A stretch of DNA of 24,470 nt, from the IMG/VR virus record IMGVR_UViG_3300044630_000040, positions 1-24,470 of that record; one strand, written 5' to 3'. The stretch's first letter is position 1. Each line of letters starts with the position of its first letter. Source of the DNA: a virus. The position numbers were made by a program, and so were the translations under genes. Shown here piece after piece: positions 1-5,829 of this stretch. Under the pieces are notes generated by a model. The model did no database searches and was not told the origin of the DNA. It saw only the letters and a list, made by a program, of their open reading frames with translations.

Positions 1-283
1 CACGAATAGGTGTGATGTCATAAAACACCCCGCCGTCCTCAACATAAAACTTTGCATTAGTGCCAACACCCATCAGGTTAAAACCTTTGAGCGTTACCCA
101 GTTCCACAATGAGCGGCAGTAGCCAAGAAATGTAGTGTAAGTTTCAACCGCCCATCCGCCTATCTTTTCAGGAAAACCAGAGCGGAAACGAACCTTATCG
201 CAGTCATACCAACCACCTTCGTTGGCAAGCGTGGTGCCTTCGCGGTTTACACCGGGGCGGAATTGTAATTTTTGTAGGGGCAC
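1..283 (-). CDS. Tail protein N-terminus, possibly P22 gp10-like, cut by window edge
   Basis: The first 94 residues of a gene running off the left edge, with a GTG start at 283 and AAGGAG upstream inside the fibre's stop region. The visible part reads MPLQKLQFRPGVNREGTTLA, then NEGGWYDCDKVRFRSGFPEK and IGGWAVETYTTFLGYCRSLW, followed by GVGTNAKFYVEDGGVFYDIT. The FRPGVNREGT ... DKVRFRSGxPEKIGGW pattern is typical of podovirus tail hub or stabilisation proteins (gp10-like), which I recall but could not check. The start of a beta-propeller would fit the W/G/Y spacing. Confidence 0.75.
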   Translation of the reverse strand, partial: MPLQKLQFRPGVNREGTTLANEGGWYDCDKVRFRSGFPEKIGGWAVETYTTFLGYCRSLWNWVTLKGFNLMGVGTNAKFYVEDGGVFYDITPIR

Positions 284-292
284 GGTAGCTCC

Positions 293-1342
293 TTACAATT
301 TCATGATAAATGCTAAAGCAAAATACGGCGGAATATTTTGGTCAGTTCCAGACGAGCCTACTGTACTGTTAGATACGGAAATTCCAGTTGTATTAGTTGT
401 TAGACCACCAGCAAAGCCACCAACAGGGCCACCGTCGTAGCGACCACCAGCAGCCTGCCCCACAATAAAATCAAAGTTGTTAACTGCTGTGTGCGTGTGG
501 CCGGGGTCTGTAACAGTTGCAGTGTGGGTATGGCTTACAACAATAGCGTCTTTAGTACCCCCCGTTTTTGTGTTGCCGCCTGTAATCGTGGTAACTGACT
601 GTCCGCCACTATCTACACTAGCGCCAACAATGAAACGATTACGCAGGTCAGGAGTACCGCTAGAGCCATTACAAAGCGCCCAACCAGATGGGATGGTAGC
701 AATCGTACCCGACCACATCATAATCATGCCGGTAACAAATGCCTGCCCCCATATCGGCGGGTTCCCCGAACCTTGAGAGATTACTACTTGACCAGTTGTA
801 CCCGACGAACCATTCAGAATTAGATCGTCTTGTAGTGTGGTTGTGCCCGTCACTGTTGCAGTGGTTATGGACGCAGTTGCTATAGTGGCAGTGCCGCTGA
901 CACCAAAATTACCTACAACATGATTGAGCTGCTCGACTATGTTCGTACCATCTGAACGTAAAAGAACTGATTTACCTGCTGGAACTGCAACACCTGTACC
1001 TGCGGCTGTGGTATTGCCTAGCACGGTAGAACAAAAGACAGTTGCTGTATAAATAGACGCATTATTGATCACATACAACTTAGGTACCGGAGGTACATAT
1101 ACTGCAAAGTTTGCGGCAGTTGTTGTAGTTAGACTGACAGCAGCGCATCGCGCTTGATCGGCACCGCCGTTTACCGCAGTAAGAGCTTGATTAGCGGAGG
1201 TAACTGAGACAGATGCCAACCCCGCGATAGCGTCCTCAATCAGCGTGCCAAGGTTGGTGTTGGTTGTCGTACCCCACGTACCGGACTGTTCGCCGTTGGC
1301 AATGAGTTCGATCCGTAGATCGGGAGAGTATGTACTTGGCAT
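293..1342 (-). CDS. Tail fibre with collar-type domain, second copy
   Basis: A 349-residue fibre protein. It starts MPSTYSPDLRIELIANGEQS with GTWGTTTNTNLGTLIEDAIA, a fibre-attachment pattern I recall from many podoviruses. A beta-rich stretch (ANFAVYVPPVPKLYVINNAS, GKSVLLRSDGTNIVEQL) and Thr/Ala repeats (TATIATASITTATVTGTTTL) follow. Residues 204-240 are a phage tail collar domain (GMIMMWSGTIATIPSGWALC, SGTPDLRNRFIVGA). The tip has HTHTATVTDPGHTHTAVNN, His pairs that may bind metal, and ends with ALAFIMKL. AAGGA lies 6 bases before the ATG. Differs widely from the fibre at 9441-10406. Confidence 0.84.
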   Translation of the reverse strand: MPSTYSPDLRIELIANGEQSGTWGTTTNTNLGTLIEDAIAGLASVSVTSANQALTAVNGGADQARCAAVSLTTTTAANFAVYVPPVPKLYVINNASIYTATVFCSTVLGNTTAAGTGVAVPAGKSVLLRSDGTNIVEQLNHVVGNFGVSGTATIATASITTATVTGTTTLQDDLILNGSSGTTGQVVISQGSGNPPIWGQAFVTGMIMMWSGTIATIPSGWALCNGSSGTPDLRNRFIVGASVDSGGQSVTTITGGNTKTGGTKDAIVVSHTHTATVTDPGHTHTAVNNFDFIVGQAAGGRYDGGPVGGFAGGLTTNTTGISVSNSTVGSSGTDQNIPPYFALAFIMKL

Positions 1343-1353
1343 CGCTATTCCTT

Positions 1354-1866
1354 TTAGGCAATCATCGTTTCGGCATGAGTTTTAGCCTCAGCGACGCGGC
1401 GCAGCCAGCCTTTACCGAATGTTGCAAACGTAGGCAGACTGCGGTAAAACGCTTCCTTTTCTGCACTGAATTTTGCCACTAATTCGCTCTGATTGGCATC
1501 TTTTAATGCTTGCATGGTCTTGGGGCCAATAGCGCCGTCCGGGGCAGTCCCGATAGCTTTCTGCATAGTCTTAATCGCCCGACCGGGGCCAGCGTTAATA
1601 GCGAAGTCGAACATCAGGTAGTCTAGACCGTCCGGCAGGTCGTCGGCCTTAACCGCATCCCAATACTTTTTCTTGTACATGGGGCCTACCACTTCAGGTG
1701 TCAGAGCGCGCATTGCCTTTTCGTCAACAGGCTTGCCTACCCACTCTTCCCAGACTTTCTTAGTCACGCCCAGATTGGTCATGCCGCCGGGGTCTTTTGG
1801 GTGGTTTACGAACCCACCTTCGTGTTTAAGGATTGCTTTCAGGGCTTCGTCGAAGTTCTCTTTCAT
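1354..1866 (-). CDS. Endolysin, glycoside hydrolase 108 muramidase
   Basis: A 170-residue lysozyme. The catalytic motif is ILKHEGGFVNHPKDPGGMTN with E16 in HEGG and the following TNLGVT of the GH108 (ZliS-type) family. The middle has YKKKYWDAVKADDLPDGLDY and MFDFAINAGPGRAIKTMQKA, then a C-terminal peptidoglycan binding-type part (GTAPDGAIGPKTMQALKDAN). It cleaves the glycan strands of peptidoglycan once the holin has opened the membrane. No signal peptide is visible, so it depends on the holin. It overlaps Rz by 41 bases. Confidence 0.88.
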   Translation of the reverse strand: MKENFDEALKAILKHEGGFVNHPKDPGGMTNLGVTKKVWEEWVGKPVDEKAMRALTPEVVGPMYKKKYWDAVKADDLPDGLDYLMFDFAINAGPGRAIKTMQKAIGTAPDGAIGPKTMQALKDANQSELVAKFSAEKEAFYRSLPTFATFGKGWLRRVAEAKTHAETMIA

Positions 1867-2338
1867 TTCTCAATATCTCCTGACAGGCAGTTAGTTGGTG
1901 GGTGATTTCGTCGGCGTCGGCTGCGATGGCGATAAGAGCTTCCGCAGCCTCTCCTGAAAGTCGGGCTTTCGTTCCTCCATGATCGCTGCTGGGACTGGGG
2001 GCAGCACTGGGCACGGCGTTACTACTGTCTGGACACGCGGCGTCGATGAACAACCCGTCAGTACGAGCAATATCAACAAGCTGCTTGCGCTCCACTTCCA
2101 CAGTCCTAACCTTGTCAACATAGACCTTCTCCACTTTGTTTTGCGTGTTCGCCAGAAGATGTTCTAACTCACGGACTTCCTTGTTGGCTTTGTCCAGCGC
2201 CTTGCCCGCTTCAATCGCCGCTGTGGCTTTCTCTGCTTCCCACTCCGCCTTGGTTACCTGCACACCCGTATGATGCCCGTAGAAGTACGAGCAGATAGCA
2301 AAAACAAGTGCGCCAAGAATTACGTAGGGGTTAGGCAT
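1826..2338 (-). CDS. Rz-like inner membrane spanin
   Basis: A 170-residue i-spanin starting at the ATG at 2338, 8 bases inside the holin gene with AAGAAG upstream. Residues 4-22 are an N-terminal signal-anchor (PYVILGALVFAICSYFYGHH), followed by a long periplasmic coiled coil (AEWEAEKATAAIEAGKALDK, KEVRELEHLLANTQNKVEKV) and a C-terminal part with ALIAIAADADEITHQLTACQ. It should join Rz1 to fuse inner and outer membranes at the last lysis step. A longer start at 2404 would lie in the holin frame and is unlikely. Its 3' end runs 41 bases into the endolysin gene. Confidence 0.83.
   Translation of the reverse strand: MPNPYVILGALVFAICSYFYGHHTGVQVTKAEWEAEKATAAIEAGKALDKANKEVRELEHLLANTQNKVEKVYVDKVRTVEVERKQLVDIARTDGLFIDAACPDSSNAVPSAAPSPSSDHGGTKARLSGEAAEALIAIAADADEITHQLTACQEILRNERELRRSPESNP
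1891..2121 (-). CDS. Rz1-like outer membrane lipoprotein spanin, nested in Rz
   Basis: A 76-residue lipoprotein fully inside the Rz gene in another frame. A signal peptide (KWSASSLLILLVLTGCSS) ends in the lipobox L-T-G-C24. The mature part is Pro-rich (CPVLPPVPAAIMEERKPD, LLSPSQPTPTKSPTN), typical of Rz1. Together with Rz it forms the spanin complex between the membranes. The nested layout is well known from lambda Rz/Rz1, and the lipobox makes the call firm. Confidence 0.86.
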   Translation of the reverse strand: MLTRLGLWKWSASSLLILLVLTGCSSTPRVQTVVTPCPVLPPVPAAIMEERKPDFQERLRKLLSPSQPTPTKSPTN

Positions 2339-2618
2339 CTTCTTCTTTCCCAGCTTTGATTGACTCGATCTTCTCCTGCCCACGCGTCCAAGCGGAGATA
2401 CCAAGGATTGCCATAAAGGTGATGTGGATGAATCCGCCCGACTGCAAAGTCAAGGAAGTCCACGCACGGAAAGCATCATTAGCCGCCTCGGTCTCCCAGA
2501 ACTGCACTACCGTCCAGAGCATGGGGAAGAGCACAAAGTCGCACAGGCAAATAATCATGTAAGTGATCGCCATCATCGGACGCCACTTAGTCGTCATCCA
2601 GTCAGTTGCATCGTTCAT
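2331..2618 (-). CDS. Holin, GTA-type small membrane protein
   Basis: A 95-residue membrane protein. Residues 12-40 form the first membrane stretch (WRPMMAITYMIICLCDFVLF) and 60-78 a second (SGGFIHITFMAILGISAWTR), followed by a charged C-terminal tail (QEKIESIKAGKEEDA). The KWRPMMAI start and the Gly/Ile/Trp-rich second helix resemble the holin family of gene transfer agents and podoviruses. It should form holes in the inner membrane and trigger lysis. It is coupled to the upstream membrane gene, overlaps Rz by 8 bases and precedes the spanins and endolysin. Confidence 0.78.
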   Translation of the reverse strand: MNDATDWMTTKWRPMMAITYMIICLCDFVLFPMLWTVVQFWETEAANDAFRAWTSLTLQSGGFIHITFMAILGISAWTRGQEKIESIKAGKEEDA

Positions 2619-2866
2619 TCTTCACCCCTCATTTCCCGTAGAACTTTCAATCGTAATTCTTTCATCTTGCGGGTCTCTTCTGCCGCTCGGTACATTGCGT
2701 TGTTCATGTCCATGTACATCACACCCATGACAGGCAGGGCGATAACTAACACAAAACACAAGACCACCACGGCGATAAGTAAAGTCCACGGTACGTCTGA
2801 CTCAGGCGGAGGAGGACTAGGAGTCCTGCGAACCACGCCACGACGAAAAGGATTGCTCCAACCCAT
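2615..2866 (-). CDS. Small membrane protein overlapping the previous gene by 121 bases
   Basis: An 83-residue protein. Residues 1-26 are basic and Pro-rich (NPFRRGVVRRTPSPPPPESD), 27-51 are one membrane segment (WTLLIAVVVLCFVLVIALPV), and the rest is a charged helix (YRAAEETRKMKELRLKVLRE). Its ATG lies inside the previous gene in another frame, and the stop overlaps the holin ATG by 4 bases (ATGA). Any downstream start would remove the membrane segment. A place before the holin suggests a second holin, antiholin or lysis regulator; this is inference. Confidence 0.66.
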   Translation of the reverse strand: MGWSNPFRRGVVRRTPSPPPPESDVPWTLLIAVVVLCFVLVIALPVMGVMYMDMNNAMYRAAEETRKMKELRLKVLREMRGEE

Positions 2867-3456
2867 ACCGCTTCTTCTTTCCTTTTTCTAGCCAGCCTGC
2901 GTCTTTGCGCCGCCTCAATCTGCATCTTTGCAGTCTCACGTTTGTGTGCCTCGTCCTGCTCTTCAACAATCTGCTTCCACATCTTTTCGTACTTCGTCCA
3001 TAAGTCTCCTAACTCAGGCGGGGCCTTATAAACCATCGTTTCACGCAGTTCAGCTAACATTGCGTCCAATCTGGCACGAATAATGACGCGGTTTAACGCC
3101 CGCTTTCCTATTGAATCTTTGCCCGTGTACACCCGCGTTGCTTCTACCTCTTGCGCCAAGAATGCCTTACCGATGTCGTCATACGCATCCATCAACGCAC
3201 CAAGATCGTTGCCAATCTTTAAAAACACATCGTTCGGGTCAGACCTTCCAATCTCTTGTACTCTTGCTACTTCTTCGTTGTACTGAATTTTCTGGGTGTT
3301 TGTTGGATTGGGTATCTTTTGGAACTGTGACTTCAGGTCATCTAGTACTTCCTTGACCTCTCCTGCCGCGCCCTTGATGTCCTTATATAACTGGCATCCT
3401 TTTTTAACAGCAGCTACAGCGGCATTAGCGGCAGCTAGAAGCGTTAACGGGTCAAT
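2746..3456 (-). CDS. Helical protein with C-terminal membrane segment, apparent ATT start
   Basis: A 236-residue helical protein. The frame is open from a stop at about 3489. It contains IDPLTLLAAANAAVAAVKKG, KDIKGAAGEVKEVLDDLKSQ, a conserved-looking core (VYTGKDSIGKRALNRVIIRA, LRETMVYKAPPELGDLWTKY), a coil and a membrane segment at 196-217 (AVWVGAILFVVAWFAGLLVL). No ATG, GTG or TTG precedes the conserved N-terminal part. ATT at 3456 is 2 bases after the previous stop with GGGGGG 5 bases upstream and would give MDPLTLLA. A GTG at 3228 lacks a binding site and would delete 76 residues. Function unknown; an adhesin-like or lysis-related membrane role is possible. Confidence 0.72.
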   Translation of the reverse strand: MDPLTLLAAANAAVAAVKKGCQLYKDIKGAAGEVKEVLDDLKSQFQKIPNPTNTQKIQYNEEVARVQEIGRSDPNDVFLKIGNDLGALMDAYDDIGKAFLAQEVEATRVYTGKDSIGKRALNRVIIRARLDAMLAELRETMVYKAPPELGDLWTKYEKMWKQIVEEQDEAHKRETAKMQIEAAQRRRLARKRKEEAVWVGAILFVVAWFAGLLVLLRLSQTYRGLYLSPWWSCVLC

Positions 3457-3458
3457 TT

Positions 3459-4193
3459 CTACCCCCCAAAAAGTTTCTTCACTTCGTTATAGTTCTTGAC
3501 AAATCTAGACGCATCATATAAGTCGGATAATGCAAGTTTATCCGTTGGCACGGCGTCTCTGCAAGTAAAATCTAGTTGCTCTTTTGGCACTAAAATATAT
3601 TGGGCTATTGGGGTGCCTGCTTTGATTAGTGTTTCCCCGTCAAGCACATGCCACATAAGCTGGACATTCATGGAAGCGGGGCCTGCGTCTCGCGGGAAAA
3701 AGCCGGGGATCACGCTAAATCGGTTTTCTTCGGATAGTGGCAGCGGCATTTCCATAAGGTAGTAGCCTTTGGGGACGTTACACCGCCAGCCTGTGTTTAT
3801 TTTTATGATTGTGCGAAGGGTATCGGCGGGCCATTCTTCCCAAAAATCCGCGAGTTGATTAGGAGAGTGGTAACTGATCGATTCTTGGTTACGAGCGCAC
3901 AACCACGAAAAATTAATTGAATCGTCTTTGTTTGTAGTTATAACAATGTCTTGCCAAGTGCGCATGATCCAGCCATGCCGTTGGATAGTAAATATGCCGG
4001 GACACCGCGCAGTATGTATAAAATTTTTGTGCCGCCACTTAGGGTCTTTGCGTATCTCGGAGAAATCATTTAACGCTTTAATTGCCCAAGGGTGTTTGTA
4101 ATCTCGGGCGGGAATAAGCGGCATCATTTCTGCCACGCCGGGAGTTTCGTTTATAAATTCTATTTTAGGTTTGCGCGTAAATAAATTAAGCAT
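3459..4193 (-). CDS. Beta-rich protein of unknown function ending the enzyme island
   Basis: A 244-residue protein. It begins with NLFTRKPKIEFINETPGVAE and IPARDYKHPWAIKALNDFSE. The centre has ARCPGIFTIQRHGWIMRTWQ and DIVITTNKDDSINFSW, then TIIKINTGWRCNVPKGYYLM, RFSVIPGFFPRDAG, NVQLMWHVLDGETLIKAGTP and IAQYILVPKEQ. The order CPxxF, GWxM, W, IxTGW, PxGY, IPG, aGxPIAQ vaguely recalls DUF6065-type proteins and the jelly-roll of dUTPase or dCTP deaminase, but no catalytic motif is clear. The ATG at 4193 has AGGGA 9 bases upstream and overlaps the previous gene by 8 bases. I do not name a function. Confidence 0.7.
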   Translation of the reverse strand: MLNLFTRKPKIEFINETPGVAEMMPLIPARDYKHPWAIKALNDFSEIRKDPKWRHKNFIHTARCPGIFTIQRHGWIMRTWQDIVITTNKDDSINFSWLCARNQESISYHSPNQLADFWEEWPADTLRTIIKINTGWRCNVPKGYYLMEMPLPLSEENRFSVIPGFFPRDAGPASMNVQLMWHVLDGETLIKAGTPIAQYILVPKEQLDFTCRDAVPTDKLALSDLYDASRFVKNYNEVKKLFGG

Positions 4194-4701
4194 GGATAAG
4201 GTTCCCTGAAATACTGATACGGACATCCGACCCCATGTTCTTCGCCACTTTATGTTTTGCCCACGCAGGGAACATATATAAGTGCCCCACTTGCGGGGTT
4301 ATAGAAGACATGCCCCCCTCAAACTCAAAACAAAGCACCCCCGCTCCCGGTGGCACGGCTACGTAATACACAAACGCAGCGGCTGCGCCATTACCTTCAT
4401 GATTGTGCAGACTGGTGCTTTCTAAGGGTCTATGAATTTGCGACCAGATGGTTTGTATAGTGAACCCTTTACCAGTAAACATAGCCCCTAGTTCGGTAAG
4501 TAGTTTGTACCCTTCGGTATTCACTTCTGGAGAAAAAGCCGTATCCTCAAATAACGCATACCGTGGGTCGTTAGATAGTCTGTTTTGCTGCGCCATTACT
4601 TGGGTAGCTAACAGGTTGTTATCTACATTCTCAACAAGCCAATGCTCAGCAAAAACTTCGTAGAGACAGATACTGCCTAAACGACGGGGCGCTATATTCA
4701 T
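4186..4701 (-). CDS. 2OG-Fe(II) oxygenase-like protein, HxH type, second copy
   Basis: A 171-residue protein with the same layout as the gene just upstream: WSQIHRPLESTSLHNHEGNG with H99-x-H101, then AAFVYYVAVPPGAGVLCFEF, a GHLYMFPAWAKHKVAKNMGS stretch with H150, and R161 (SDVRISISGNLI). The N-terminal half (YEVFAEHWLVENVDNNLLAT) and a helix pair match the family. Little identity to the neighbour remains, so duplication, if it happened, is old. It begins one base after the previous stop and overlaps the next gene by 8 bases. Substrate unknown. Confidence 0.76.
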   Translation of the reverse strand: MNIAPRRLGSICLYEVFAEHWLVENVDNNLLATQVMAQQNRLSNDPRYALFEDTAFSPEVNTEGYKLLTELGAMFTGKGFTIQTIWSQIHRPLESTSLHNHEGNGAAAAFVYYVAVPPGAGVLCFEFEGGMSSITPQVGHLYMFPAWAKHKVAKNMGSDVRISISGNLIHA

Positions 4702-4702
4702 A

Positions 4703-5266
4703 TTAAAACTCGCATTTTATGTTGAACGCAACGGTGGTTCTGGTCTGCTCACAAGGCAATACGTAGTGCAACAAATGCGCGGGAAACAAAACTATATCGC
4801 CTTCTTTTGCTTCAACAAGGCGCTTTTCTGCGGGGAACAAACTAGACCCACTAGCCGCGTGGCTAAAAAATACAGTTTTGTTTTCTTCTTTAAGCTCAAG
4901 AAGATATATACCTGACAGGCTTACACCGTATTCTAAGTGCCTATGCACCTCTTGATAGTCCCTCTGCCCGTACCGGTTGTACCAGATGTGGGTTACTGTA
5001 GAAGCTTTTGGCTGCTTCAACGGAAGATCAGAAAACAAACGATCTACCGCAGGGTAGACGGCTTGCGTTATAAGGTCAATATACTTAGTGTGCTTGCTTT
5101 CTTGTGAGAAATATTCGGTATTTACCTCGCACATCCAATTACCCCGGTGCTGATCTTGGGTTGTTGGCAGTAATTTTTCAATCTCTGCTAGTAGCTGAAC
5201 CTTGAGTACTTCATGCTGTTGTACGGGCTCCCAAAACACAAAGTCGGTTATGAAAATATGTTTCAT
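4703..5266 (-). CDS. 2OG-Fe(II) oxygenase-like protein, HxH type
   Basis: A 187-residue protein of the TIGR02466-like (2OG-FeII_Oxy_5) layout. The core is HIWYNRYGQRDYQEVHRHLE, then YGVSLSGIYLLELKEENKTV, GDIVLFPAHLLHYVLPCEQT and RTTVAFNI. H108 and H110 sit where HxD would be, with H167 as the distal ligand and R176 for 2-oxoglutarate. The LSGIYLLEL stretch is characteristic of the family. The ATG at 5266 overlaps the previous stop by 4 bases; a GTG start at 5275 would lie deeper inside that gene. Substrate unknown. The spacing to the next gene is one base. Confidence 0.8.
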   Translation of the reverse strand: MKHIFITDFVFWEPVQQHEVLKVQLLAEIEKLLPTTQDQHRGNWMCEVNTEYFSQESKHTKYIDLITQAVYPAVDRLFSDLPLKQPKASTVTHIWYNRYGQRDYQEVHRHLEYGVSLSGIYLLELKEENKTVFFSHAASGSSLFPAEKRLVEAKEGDIVLFPAHLLHYVLPCEQTRTTVAFNIKCEF

Positions 5267-5829
5267 ATGAACCACGTAATGACTGAATACCGCACGCCCT
5301 TGGTAATAGGCATAATCTCATGAGGGTACATGAAGTTTGAGGGGAACAAAATAGCAGCTCCTTTTGGCGGCTTTATCTGCATAGCACGGTCGAAGAACCC
5401 CCACTCCCCTCCTTCGTAATCGTCATTCAACGCAAAAGAGCAAGATATACTGCGAGGGCGTCCTTTAAATGAATCAGTGTGCTGGGTATAAAACTGACCC
5501 TCCGTATACCGTAAAAGTTCGTACCCAGAGTCTTCTTGTACAAAAACATCCGGGAATTTACTCCGGTACTTATTTATAGCGTTCCCCGCAGACGCAAAAA
5601 TGTACCTATCTAACTTCCTACGAACCTTTAGGTTTTGTTGCATTACGGAGTTTTGAGACAGAATAATAGTGCTGGCACTTCGTATGTTTTTATCAATTTT
5701 TGCCTCGGAGCCTACTACTGTGTTTAGCCACTCATCCGAAGCAGTATATTCTGCCAATATAGCGTCACATAACGCGGGCGTTATCGCGTTATCAAGAACC
5801 ATTATGTAATCTCGAAGATCGTAAGTCAT
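5263..5829 (-). CDS. 2OG-Fe(II) oxygenase, prolyl hydroxylase type (complete HxD...H...R)
   Basis: A 188-residue enzyme with all canonical residues: H117-x-D119 (YTQHTDSFKGRP), H170 (SNFMYPHEIM) for iron, and R180 (TKGVRYSVITWF) for 2-oxoglutarate. Further family features are ITPALCDAILAEY at the N-terminus, SISCSFALNDDYEGGEWGFF and KPPKGAAILFPS, where the GGEWxFF strand is typical of PKHD or P4H-type proteins. It should hydroxylate a protein or small-molecule substrate using 2-oxoglutarate, oxygen and Fe(II). It starts in an ATGA overlap with the radical SAM gene and ends in an ATGA overlap with the next oxygenase. Confidence 0.88.
   Translation of the reverse strand: MTYDLRDYIMVLDNAITPALCDAILAEYTASDEWLNTVVGSEAKIDKNIRSASTIILSQNSVMQQNLKVRRKLDRYIFASAGNAINKYRSKFPDVFVQEDSGYELLRYTEGQFYTQHTDSFKGRPRSISCSFALNDDYEGGEWGFFDRAMQIKPPKGAAILFPSNFMYPHEIMPITKGVRYSVITWFI

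Noticed and set aside
2746-3228. GTG at 3228 as start of the helical membrane protein
   Set aside because: No ribosome binding site, a 230-base gap would be left in an otherwise gapless region, and the upstream in-frame sequence looks like real protein.
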